Shown here: positions 1 to 6,827 of the stretch, one piece after another
How the letters are laid out: each line of letters begins with the position of its first letter
How positions within the stretch are numbered: the first letter of the stretch is position 1
Source of the DNA: Bacteroidota bacterium
GTDB lineage: Bacteria; Bacteroidota; Bacteroidia; NS11-12g; UBA9320
DNA length: 43,488 nucleotides
Direction: 5' to 3'
Assembly: GCA_016124755.1 (NCBI GenBank)
Contig: WGNA01000028.1
Location: 1 to 43,488, forward strand
Notes under the pieces: generated by a model
The model's database searches: none
The model's input: only the letters and a program-made list of their open reading frames with translations
What the model was told of the DNA's origin: nothing
Program-made: the position numbers and the translations under genes

Positions 1-163
1 GTGTAATAGAAGTTCCTTTTGCAGCTTCGAGGTCAAGGATAGCAACCTCAGGGATTTTGATGTCAACGGTGTGTTCGTCGTCGTTGTCGTCTTGTGCGTT
101 AGCTGAGAAGTTGAAGGCGAAGGCAGTTCCTAGAACGGCCATGGCAAATAATTTTCTTTTCAT
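1..163 (-). CDS. Secreted protein, N-terminal part only (runs off window)
   Basis: Reading leftward from an ATG at 161-163 gives 54 codons open to the window edge. The first 24 residues form a classic signal peptide: MKRK, then a hydrophobic run, then SANA before QDDNDDE, so cleavage after ANA is likely. The mature part starts with an acidic DDNDDEHTVD stretch followed by IKIPEVAILDLE. The protein is therefore exported to the periplasm or beyond. I do not recognise the family from this much sequence. An AT-rich region with TTAACTTTTTGG lies upstream (about 205-225 on the complement) and could hold the promoter. Only the first 54 residues are visible, so no function is assigned. Confidence 0.7.
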   Translation of the reverse strand, partial: MKRKLFAMAVLGTAFAFNFSANAQDDNDDEHTVDIKIPEVAILDLEAAKGTSIT

Positions 164-344
164 TAGTAGTACATGCGAAATGTGCTTGACTAAATTCAAC
201 CGAAGTGCCAAAAAGTTAAAACACACAAAAACAGCGCTTTAATAAAAATACCAACCGCCGATACGTTTCAATATTGGAATCTGATCTAATATCGGTGTGA
301 CAAAGTGAAAATGTAAGTGTTGAATTGACACGGTGTACGAAATT

Positions 345-362
345 GTAACGGTAACGGTAACG
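345..362. repeat. Three tandem GTAACG hexamers
   Basis: GTAACG occurs three times head to tail, immediately followed by a purine-rich GGAGAGAGCGGAGGGC stretch. A similar GTAACGGAGAAGAAAAGAGC sequence occurs on the opposite strand near 785-808, so this array and the right side of the region look like inverted relatives. Confidence 0.75.
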
Positions 363-449
363 GAGAGAGCGGAGGGCATAAAGAGCAAAGAGCGCAAGAG
401 CGGGGATCTGTTGATTGTTTTTTATCTTACCACAAAGCACGATTTACAA

Positions 450-507
450 GCATTATCCGTATTTGTAGGGGCAAGGCATGCCTTGCCCCTACAAATACGG
501 ATAATGC
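450..507. repeat. 58-bp perfect palindrome (MITE/REP-like)
   Basis: Every base from 450 to 507 pairs with its mirror position about the centre between 478 and 479, giving two 29-bp arms with no loop. The core is GGGGCAAGGCATGCCTTGCC flanked by ATTTGTA/TACAAAT and ATTATCCG/CGGATAAT. The GTAGGGGC..GCCCCTAC type core resembles short palindromic elements dispersed in many bacterial genomes (from memory, not searched). It does not sit next to a T-run and so does not look like a normal terminator. Confidence 0.9.
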
Positions 508-603
508 AAACTTGCCCTTACCAATTCTACCGACCGATTTATCCTCCAAAAACAAACCGCTCTCCCGCACTTTGCTCTTTCGCTCTTTCGCACTTTTGTT
601 CTC

Positions 604-680
604 CGCTTCAGTTACTTCGCTTCGCTCAGCATGACGATTTGCGTTTCGTGAAATTAGAGATTCTTCGCACGGCTCAGAAT
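604..680. repeat. Dispersed GCTGAGCGAAGCGAAG-type repeat
   Basis: On the minus strand this reads ATTCTGAGCCGTGCGAAGAA, then an AT-rich stretch, then CGTCATGCTGAGCGAAGCGA. Sequences of the form 'CTGAGCGAAGCGAAG' next to 'GAATCTC' recur as non-coding short dispersed repeats in many bacteria (general knowledge). Assignment rests on that resemblance only. Confidence 0.45.
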
Positions 681-727
681 TGATACCGCTCTATCGGTAT
701 TCGTTTTTTAACACCCGATCATGTTCC

Positions 728-769
728 AGTTACAGTTACAGTTACAGTTACAGTTACAGTTACAATTAC
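728..769. repeat. Six tandem AGTTAC hexamers plus one degenerate unit
   Basis: AGTTAC is repeated six times without a mismatch from 728 to 763, followed by AATTAC (764-769) and then GGCTACCG. The unit is one base different from the GTTACC/GTTACG units elsewhere in the same intergenic region, suggesting slippage-driven spread of a common hexamer. In one plus frame it encodes a Ser-Tyr run, which I regard as a chance translation. Confidence 0.85.
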
Positions 770-851
770 GGCTACCGTTTCCCGCTCTTTTCTTCTCCGT
801 TACCGTTTCTTTGCCCCGACTTCCCAATCCAATTTCTGCTACTTTCGTCGC

Positions 852-1412
852 ATGGATTTCGACTTCAGTTATTTCCCGGTTCTCGAAACCCGTCGATTAA
901 CAATGAAGCAACTCACTCCTGAGTTTGCCAATGAAATTTTAGCCATGCGATCCAATCAACGGATTAGTGAATTCATTTTTCGCCCCCCGATGCAATCAGC
1001 AGATGAAGCATTAGAATTAATAAAAAAGGTAGAAAACACTTTTAGCAATAAACAGGGAATCGCATGGACCGGTTTTTTGAAAGAAGAAAAGACAATAATC
1101 GGGACATGTGGTTTCAATTCTATTGATCACCCGAACAACCATGCTGAAATAGGTGGAGAAATGGCAGTTGAGTACTGGGGAAGACGTTTGCCACAGGAAG
1201 CTTTATTTGCTGTTTTAAATTTTGGTTTCACGAAAATGAATCTTCATACCATTGAAGCTAAAATATTACCGGGAAACCGGTCAACAGTTTTCTGGCTTGA
1301 GAAATTCGGTTTTGTTAGGGAAGCGTTGTACCGCGATCGTATATTCCACAACAACAGTTATCATGACATGGCAGTTTACACCTTGCATAAAACGAGTTTT
1401 CAACCAATCTGA
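852..1412 (+). CDS. GNAT family N-acetyltransferase (RimJ/RimL-like)
   Basis: A 186-residue single-domain protein of the GNAT fold, expected to transfer an acetyl group from acetyl-CoA to an amine, possibly a protein N-terminus, an amino acid or an antibiotic. The RimJ/RimL-type start LETRRLTMKQLTPEFANEIL is visible near residues 11-30. The acetyl-CoA binding region lies around EYWGRRLPQEALFAVLNFGF (about residues 108-127). The C-terminal NRSTVFWLEKFGFVREA block (about 142-158) is the usual conserved end of the family. The length is typical and the ATG at 852 directly precedes the domain. The gene sits just after the repeat-rich region, so its promoter may lie within those repeats. The substrate cannot be told from the sequence. 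Confidence 0.88.
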   Translation: MDFDFSYFPVLETRRLTMKQLTPEFANEILAMRSNQRISEFIFRPPMQSADEALELIKKVENTFSNKQGIAWTGFLKEEKTIIGTCGFNSIDHPNNHAEIGGEMAVEYWGRRLPQEALFAVLNFGFTKMNLHTIEAKILPGNRSTVFWLEKFGFVREALYRDRIFHNNSYHDMAVYTLHKTSFQPI

Positions 1413-1463
1413 CAAACAGCCTCGTAAATCTTAAATTTGCCTCCTTGTTACGGACAAATCACA

Positions 1464-2534
1464 ATGAGAAAAGAAAGCAAAAAATTCCTGAAAGATTATC
1501 TCAATAATAATTCACCCACCGGGTTCGAAACTCCCGGTCAGCAACTCTGGTTAAAATATCTGGAACCCTATATCGACTCATATGAGGTTGATGTTTACGG
1601 TTCGGTTGTGGGAATTATTAATCCGGGCAAAGACTATAAAGTGGTTATTGAAGCACATGCGGATGAGATTGCCTGGTTTGTAAATTATATTGATGAAAAG
1701 GGTTATATCTACGTAATACGAAATGGAGGAAGTGATCACCAGATTGCTCCTTCTATGCGGGTTAAACTGCATACAGAAAAGGGAAAGGTTGACGGAATTT
1801 TTGGATGGCCGGCGATACACGTGCGGGATCGTTCAAAAGAACCGGTACCGTCAATTAGTAATTTGTGCATCGACGTGGGAGCCTCCTCAAAAGAAGAAGT
1901 TGAAAAAATGGGAATATACGTTGGCACGGTTGCAACTTTTGATGCCGACACTATGGAACTCAATAAGAAATATGTGGTTGGTCGAGCGCTTGACAACCGC
2001 GCCGGGGGTTTTATGATTGCTGAAGTAGCCCGAATGTTAAAAGAAAATAAAAAGAAACTTCCCTACACCTTATATATAGTGAATGCTGTTCAGGAAGAGA
2101 TCGGACTAAGAGGAGCAGAAATGATCAGCAGAAGATTAAAACCTAACCTTGCAATCGTTACGGATGTTTGTCACGATACGCACAGTCCGATGTACAACCG
2201 AAAGGAACAAGGAGATACATTTTGTGGAGGCGGCCCTTGTGTAACAACCGGCCCGGCAGTTCAAAACAACGTGTTGAAGATGATTACTGAGGTTGCCGAC
2301 AAAAAGAAAATTCCTTTTCAGCGAATGGCCGCATCCAGAAGTACCGGTACCGACACCGACGCATTTGCCTACAGCGACATCGGAGTTGCTTCTGCTCTCA
2401 TCTCATTGCCGTTAAAATACATGCACACTACTGTTGAAATGGTGGCGTATGAAGATATCGAAAACGTGATAAAACTGATTTACGAATTTCTTGTTCAACT
2501 AAAAAGCGGACACGACTTCCGTTATTTTAAGTAA
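1464..2534 (+). CDS. M42 family metallopeptidase (glutamyl/leucyl aminopeptidase type)
   Basis: A 356-residue cytosolic dinuclear-metal aminopeptidase of the M42 (FrvX/TET) family, which trims N-terminal residues from peptides. With the ATG at 1464 as start, the expected residues are seen: His65 and Asp67 in IEAHADEIAW, bridging Asp177 in GRALDNRAGG, the catalytic base pair Glu211-Glu212 in VNAVQEEIGLRG, Asp234 in VTDVCHDT, and His321 in MHTTVEM. The frame is open further upstream to a TTG at 1437, but the ATG matches the usual family N-terminus. Members often form dodecamers. It follows the acetyltransferase gene by 51 bases on the same strand and could be cotranscribed. Family assignment is firm; substrate preference is not. 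Confidence 0.93.
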   Translation: MRKESKKFLKDYLNNNSPTGFETPGQQLWLKYLEPYIDSYEVDVYGSVVGIINPGKDYKVVIEAHADEIAWFVNYIDEKGYIYVIRNGGSDHQIAPSMRVKLHTEKGKVDGIFGWPAIHVRDRSKEPVPSISNLCIDVGASSKEEVEKMGIYVGTVATFDADTMELNKKYVVGRALDNRAGGFMIAEVARMLKENKKKLPYTLYIVNAVQEEIGLRGAEMISRRLKPNLAIVTDVCHDTHSPMYNRKEQGDTFCGGGPCVTTGPAVQNNVLKMITEVADKKKIPFQRMAASRSTGTDTDAFAYSDIGVASALISLPLKYMHTTVEMVAYEDIENVIKLIYEFLVQLKSGHDFRYFK

Positions 2535-2579
2535 CAGAAGTAGCGGTTCAGACTTCACATCAATTCTAATATCGCAGCT

Positions 2580-3338
2580 ATGAAATCAATTGCATTGCGT
2601 TTTGCTGCTATCGTTTTTGGTAGCGCATTATTGTTTGGTTGTTCGAGCACCACAACATCCGGACAGAATAAGTCGAAGAAACTCTCGGCAGTAGAGTTTG
2701 ATAAACAGATTAAAGCTACATCCAATCCCCAAATTCTGGATGTAAGAACACCCGAAGAATTTAATACGGGGCATTTAGCGAATGCACAAAATATCAATGT
2801 CAACTCATCTGCTTTTAACCAAACCGTTGATTTGTTGAGTAAAGACGATACAGTTTTCGTTTACTGCAAATCCGGTGGAAGAAGTGGTGAAGCTGCACGT
2901 AGGTTAATTGCCAAAGGATTTAAAAATGTATACGATCTTGTTGGGGGAACTATGTCTTGGGAAGCTGCAAAACTGCCGTTGGAAGGCGGGGCAGCACAGT
3001 CTCAGTCACAAAATCAAAATCAGGCGCATGGGATAAGTGTTGCCGAGTTCGATTCTGTGGCTAAAAGTCAGCCTACTGTTCTGGTGGATTTTTATGCACC
3101 CTGGTGCGGCCCGTGCAAAGAAATGGCTCCTTATCTTGAAAAACTCAAAAATCAATACCCGGAAGACAAATTGAAAATTGTAAAAATTGACGTGGATCAA
3201 AACAAAACGATCACTCAACACTTTCAAATTTCTTCCATTCCCACAGTTCAGATTTACCACGACGGAAAAACGGTTTACGACCAACCGGGTGTGTTAAACG
3301 AAGAGCAGATTATGGGTTTGATTAAGGAGTATTTGTAA
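2580..3338 (+). CDS. Lipoprotein with rhodanese domain fused to thioredoxin domain
   Basis: A 252-residue two-domain envelope protein. Residues 1-21 are a lipoprotein signal peptide ending in the lipobox LLFGC, with Cys21 the expected lipid-bearing residue, so the protein should be anchored facing the periplasm. Residues about 35-134 are a rhodanese domain with LDVRTPEEF and the active-site loop CKSGGRS (Cys96). A Gln/Asn/Ser-rich linker (QSQSQNQNQ, 140-148) leads to a thioredoxin domain with WCGPC at 175-179 and the cis-Pro segment SSIPTVQIY near residue 220. Both domains keep their catalytic cysteines. The pairing suggests that thioredoxin reduces a persulfide or disulfide formed on the rhodanese, or that the protein handles periplasmic sulfur or disulfide exchange; this is inference. 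Confidence 0.92.
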   Translation: MKSIALRFAAIVFGSALLFGCSSTTTSGQNKSKKLSAVEFDKQIKATSNPQILDVRTPEEFNTGHLANAQNINVNSSAFNQTVDLLSKDDTVFVYCKSGGRSGEAARRLIAKGFKNVYDLVGGTMSWEAAKLPLEGGAAQSQSQNQNQAHGISVAEFDSVAKSQPTVLVDFYAPWCGPCKEMAPYLEKLKNQYPEDKLKIVKIDVDQNKTITQHFQISSIPTVQIYHDGKTVYDQPGVLNEEQIMGLIKEYL

Positions 3339-3341
3339 CAG

Positions 3342-3396
3342 TGATCAGCTAAGGGTTGCTCATTGCATTGCATTAAATTAGCTTTGATCTTTTGTG
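3342..3396. terminator. Possible weak terminator between convergent genes
   Basis: GATCAGCTAA (3343-3352) and TTAGCTTTGATC (3378-3389) can form an imperfect stem around a long loop, followed by TTTTG on the plus strand. It lies just downstream of the rhodanese-thioredoxin gene and faces a minus-strand gene. The long loop makes it a weak candidate. Confidence 0.3.
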
Positions 3397-3451
3397 AGAA
3401 TTTTAAAACTTAGATAGTTATTCAATTTCTATTCAATCAGGATCATCAAAC

Positions 3452-4099
3452 CTAAAAACATACGCCAACACGAATCGCCATAGATCTTGGTGTTACCCAT
3501 CCGAGTCCACTTGAAAGCGGGTAGTTAACAAGGGCATACTCAAATACAGGTGACACCGAGACCTCAATTTCATCGATGTTTACCGAATACGATAAGGATT
3601 GATGGAAAACAACTCCAATTCGACGCTCGAGTGGTAACGTAAATTTTGAATTGAAAAATATTGACTTTACGAACAAAGATGAAGCAAGACTTAAATCCAA
3701 TCCGGTCTGCCATCTCCATTTGGTTTTGCCCAATTCAAGATATGCTGGAAGTTTAAAAAGATAAATAGAGGTGTTCTTCCCGACCCCTAATATCAAGGGA
3801 TCTCCTGCGAATTTTGAATCCATGTCAGATTCAAAGATCAACCCGCGAAAAACATGTCTGCAACTATAACGAGCCACGGAGGCTCCATAGATAAAACGAC
3901 AGTATTCCTGCTTCCCAAGTGACCGCTCAAAACCAAGTCCATTGTACATTCCAATGCTTGAGCGGGAGTCTGTATTCTCAACCAAAGAAACCCCGTTCGC
4001 TAAATAGACCCTGTTCTTCTGTTGACCATAAAGCGCATAATTATACATACCCAAACAAATCATGGGCACTACAAGAAGTTTATAAAACAAAGCCTGCAT
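3452..4099 (-). CDS. Predicted outer-membrane beta-barrel-like protein, paralogue 1
   Basis: About 215 residues when started at the ATG at 4097-4099, which gives a signal peptide of the form MQALFYKLLVVPM...ALYGQ; an earlier in-frame ATG at 4147 would add 16 residues ahead of it. The mature part is rich in alternating aromatic and polar residues and ends in an aromatic residue (MAIRVGVCF), as outer-membrane barrels often do. It aligns along its length with the next gene to the right: NGVSLVENTD with SGISLLEKSD, RGLIFES with STLIFED, KLPAYLELGKTKWRWQTGL with NLPVLLEVGDKWRSQTGL. I do not recognise a named family. The two genes are probably a tandem duplication; envelope location is inferred. 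Confidence 0.72.
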   Translation of the reverse strand: MQALFYKLLVVPMICLGMYNYALYGQQKNRVYLANGVSLVENTDSRSSIGMYNGLGFERSLGKQEYCRFIYGASVARYSCRHVFRGLIFESDMDSKFAGDPLILGVGKNTSIYLFKLPAYLELGKTKWRWQTGLDLSLASSLFVKSIFFNSKFTLPLERRIGVVFHQSLSYSVNIDEIEVSVSPVFEYALVNYPLSSGLGWVTPRSMAIRVGVCF

Positions 4100-4185
4100 T
4101 GCCTTTTTAATTTTGAATAATTCACAGATTTGTTGAAGCGCATTCATCGAACTAATTGTTGTTTGGGTTAATATGATTCATTATC

Positions 4186-4842
4186 TCAAAATCCAAATCC
4201 AACATTCATAGAAAAGCAGGCAGGCCCTAACAATGTTTTGCCAATGCTGGATGAATGAACTTTAAAACCAGAAACATAATATTCTATTTTGGGCATAAGC
4301 ATTATTTCAAAATCCTCAATTGGAATTGTGTACAATACTGATTGTTGAAGAGACAATCCAAATCTTTTTTGAAATTCAAATTCCTTGTTCAGTGTTGGCG
4401 ATTCCTTTGAATTCGATTCATTAATCGTTTTAGTAAAATATTGCATCCCATACCCCAATGACAATCCTGTTTGAGAACGCCATTTATCACCAACCTCCAA
4501 CAGAACCGGTAAATTAAAATCATACAGAATGGCTTTTCTATTAAATGTAGAACTTCCGGTAAATCCGATTGCCGGATTAATATGATCTTCAAAAATGAGC
4601 GTGCTCACATGATTTGAAACAAACCGCTCGAAGGTGATTCCGGAGATTAGTCTGAATTTTTCATTTCCGGTTATTTTTCGCTGAAATGAGATTCCGGAAT
4701 AATATCCGGCATTATCAATTACATCTGATTTCTCCAACAAACTTATCCCGGAAAGAATAAATGCACGATTATCCTTTTGACTAAAAGTAGTGTTCGGATT
4801 AATAATAAAAATAATCAAGGCCAAGAGGATCGACTTGTTCAT
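4186..4842 (-). CDS. Predicted outer-membrane beta-barrel-like protein, paralogue 2
   Basis: 218 residues from the ATG at 4840-4842. The frame stays open upstream into the tRNA gene, but that extension is not credible and the chosen ATG gives a proper signal peptide (MNKSILLALIIFII..TTFSQ). The mature protein has strand-like segments such as YYSGISFQRKI, FRLISGITFERF, LLEVGDKWRSQTGLSLGYG and ends SMNVGFGF, a typical aromatic C-terminal strand. It is homologous to the gene immediately downstream (3452-4099), with 86 bases between them. Transcription probably starts in the space between the tRNA terminator and the ATG. No specific function can be read from the sequence; a small barrel or porin-like role is only a guess. 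Confidence 0.75.
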   Translation of the reverse strand: MNKSILLALIIFIINPNTTFSQKDNRAFILSGISLLEKSDVIDNAGYYSGISFQRKITGNEKFRLISGITFERFVSNHVSTLIFEDHINPAIGFTGSSTFNRKAILYDFNLPVLLEVGDKWRSQTGLSLGYGMQYFTKTINESNSKESPTLNKEFEFQKRFGLSLQQSVLYTIPIEDFEIMLMPKIEYYVSGFKVHSSSIGKTLLGPACFSMNVGFGF

Positions 4843-4868
4843 GGTAAAAAGTTTGGTGAAATATACAA

Positions 4869-4895
4869 ACAAAAAAGCCCCTTTGAGAGGGGCTT
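4869..4895 (-). terminator. Rho-independent terminator of tRNA-Ala
   Basis: On the minus strand, directly after the tRNA 3' end, the sequence reads AAGCCCC-TCTCAAA-GGGGCTT followed by TTTT. This is a 7-bp GC-rich stem with a T-tract, positioned to end the tRNA transcript before the gene at 4186-4842. Confidence 0.85.
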
Positions 4896-4902
4896 CTAAT
4901 TT

Positions 4903-4979
<77 letters not shown>

Positions 4980-5068
4980 TCTGAATAACAGGGTGGCAAA
5001 TTTGATCCTTTTTTTCGAATTCACAAGCAACGTCTTAAATCGCAATAACCAGATACCTTTTCGGGATG

Positions 5069-6016
5069 TCAATGCCATTCAGGTCTTCCAATTATATTAT
5101 GCTCCGGAAGTACACTGTCTGCATTCATCATTTCAAGCGAGTCGGGTAATTGATTTAATAAGGTCAAATCAGGTTGACCGGCATTAATCCAGGCCGTCAT
5201 CCAAAGCGAACCCAGAAGTTTAATGGATGCTCGCATCCGTCGTTCTACCATGTGGTCCAGAAGTTTGAAATACTCCCGGCAAAATTTTTCAGAATAAACC
5301 CGTGTCAAAACTCCGTTGCGGTTTTCATACGAATACTTCTTCCCTTCTCCTACTTTTTGAGTTGCCACTTTTTCGAAATACAAGACACTGTCGGTCGCTC
5401 GTACACTTTCTTCGAATGCATTCCAAACTGCACTTGAAACCGATTCGAGAAATTCCGCTTTGCCAACCAAAACATCAAAGTCATCGGAATACAATTCTAT
5501 CAACCGACTTTCCCAAAGGCCGTGAATTCCTTCCTGACCGGTAAGTTGTCCGTTATAATTATGCGTGCTGTGCAGCGGAACATGCAGGTCTCCCACGTAA
5601 TGTCCTAAATCGGCACTCAACCTTAGAATACGTTTAAGGTTATGTTCCGAAAAAGCATTCGACAATCTGCTCACCATCAACACAACATGCCAGGTCACAA
5701 TGCCATGTTGTAAAACTGTATCCTCTCCATATTTTGAAATCACATCATTCCAAAATCGCGGAATTGTATCTAATGGTAATTCAGATTCATAAAAATCCGC
5801 ATCGAGGTAATGTCGAGGTGCTTCTGAGGTATCAACATATCGCCGTTGGTCAGGTGCCACAGCCTGATCTTCAATAAAGTATAAATGCTTTTTATAAAAA
5901 CCGAACAATTCATCCGGAAGAATAAAAACAGCCGACCGGTTAATTGACTTGTGCGCCTGAAATCCCCATGATGAAAAAAGCAAATAAGAAAAGAGGAAAG
6001 TGAGTTTGGTTTTCAT
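5069..6016 (-). CDS. Zinc-dependent phospholipase C / S1-P1 nuclease family protein
   Basis: A 315-residue exported hydrolase of the trinuclear-zinc family that includes Bacillus cereus phospholipase C and nucleases S1/P1. Signal peptidase cleavage after Ser16 would leave Trp17 as the new N-terminus, as required: in this family Trp1 and His6 are zinc ligands, and here Trp17 and His22 have that spacing. Further ligands fit: His69 in PRHYLDAD, His139-x3-Asp143-x5-His149 in GHYVGDLHVPLH, and His165-x3-Glu169 in IHGLWE. The final acidic ligand is Glu, as in phospholipase C, rather than the Asp of P1 nuclease. It is the last gene of the leftward cluster starting at 11722. Whether it cuts nucleic acid or phospholipid is open. 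Confidence 0.85.
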   Translation of the reverse strand: MKTKLTFLFSYLLFSSWGFQAHKSINRSAVFILPDELFGFYKKHLYFIEDQAVAPDQRRYVDTSEAPRHYLDADFYESELPLDTIPRFWNDVISKYGEDTVLQHGIVTWHVVLMVSRLSNAFSEHNLKRILRLSADLGHYVGDLHVPLHSTHNYNGQLTGQEGIHGLWESRLIELYSDDFDVLVGKAEFLESVSSAVWNAFEESVRATDSVLYFEKVATQKVGEGKKYSYENRNGVLTRVYSEKFCREYFKLLDHMVERRMRASIKLLGSLWMTAWINAGQPDLTLLNQLPDSLEMMNADSVLPEHNIIGRPEWH

Positions 6017-6068
6017 CTCCGCAATTTCCTGATCGCGGTTCAGTCTAAAAATTTATTGGCAAACGAAT

Positions 6069-6827
6069 TTACTGATCGTCGTTCTTTTTAAACTGATAGT
6101 TGATTCTTATAGTTGAATTTGGTTTCTGATCTGGTTCATCCTTGACATTAAAATCCGTGTTTCCCTCCTGAACAGGTGGTTGATCCTGTTGCTGCATATC
6201 AATCCACCATTGTGGCATTACCTCGTCTTCCGGAATTTCGTCGATGTCGTCTTCTGGTCCTGATTTACGATACACTAACGCCATTAGAATTCCTACTAAA
6301 GCCCCGAATAAATGCCCTTCCCACGATATCTTTTCCCCGTCGTAAATCTTTTGAGGCATTAAACCCCAAACCATACTTCCGTATAAAAAAATTAATACAA
6401 GCGCTACTCCGGAGAGTGCCCGGTTTTTCCGAATGATTCCACTCGTTAATAAAAAGGCGACCATACCGTAATCCACTCCGCTCGCACCAATATGCATTGA
6501 GTTCGGATCGCCAAAAATCCAAATACCCAAACCGCTGAAAATCCAGATTGCCGCCAATATGAGCCAGGATTTTTGTTTAAAGAAATGAAAGATGAAAGCA
6601 CCTGAAACTAAAAACGGAATCGTATTGGAAAAAAGGTGTGTAAAACTGCCGTGGAGAAATGGCATGAAAATAATTCCCCTGAGCCCGGTAATGTTGTGTG
6701 GTTGTAGTCCGTAACTATTGAGATTGTAATCGTAAGCCTGATCTGCGAAAAAGCTCAACCAGAAAAACATCAGAAAAACTGCCGGCCACAGCATATCGTC
6801 AATTGCCTGCTGTATTAGCCTGAGCAT
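6069..6827 (-). CDS. Rhomboid family intramembrane serine protease
   Basis: A 252-residue inner-membrane protease that cleaves transmembrane segments of other proteins. The catalytic dyad is present: Ser116 in GASG (114-117) and His172 in WEGHLFGALVG. The upstream oxyanion-type motif HLFSN (His64, Asn68) is also present. About six hydrophobic segments lie between residues 14 and 190, followed by a charged cytosolic tail of about 60 residues rich in Asp, Glu, Pro and Gln. The start abuts the stop of the DUF6438 lipoprotein gene with no gap, indicating one transcript. Its natural substrate is unknown; neighbouring envelope proteins are obvious candidates but that is inference. Confidence 0.93.
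   Translation of the reverse strand: MLRLIQQAIDDMLWPAVFLMFFWLSFFADQAYDYNLNSYGLQPHNITGLRGIIFMPFLHGSFTHLFSNTIPFLVSGAFIFHFFKQKSWLILAAIWIFSGLGIWIFGDPNSMHIGASGVDYGMVAFLLTSGIIRKNRALSGVALVLIFLYGSMVWGLMPQKIYDGEKISWEGHLFGALVGILMALVYRKSGPEDDIDEIPEDEVMPQWWIDMQQQDQPPVQEGNTDFNVKDEPDQKPNSTIRINYQFKKNDDQ

Larger units (their letters stand above)
164..851. repeat. Gene-free, repeat-rich intergenic region
   Basis: I see no convincing gene in these 688 bases; the open frames present run through low-complexity repeats. The stretch contains three GTAACG units (345-362), a purine-rich run (about 361-410), a 58-bp perfect palindrome (450-507), a pyrimidine-rich run (about 545-600), a CTTCGCTCAGCATGACG-type dispersed element (about 605-680), six AGTTAC units plus a degenerate seventh (728-769), and CCGTTACCG near 797-806. 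The left purine-rich block and the right pyrimidine-rich block read as rough inverted copies of each other. Confidence 0.7.

Noticed and set aside
333-683. 116-codon open frame on the plus strand across the palindrome
   Set aside because: It translates hexamer repeats and both arms of the 58-bp palindrome, has no recognisable domain and ends inside a dispersed repeat; best read as chance.
680-922. 80-codon plus-strand frame with a Ser-Tyr repeat
   Set aside because: The Ser-Tyr run is just the AGTTAC array in translation, and the frame overlaps the start of the acetyltransferase gene.
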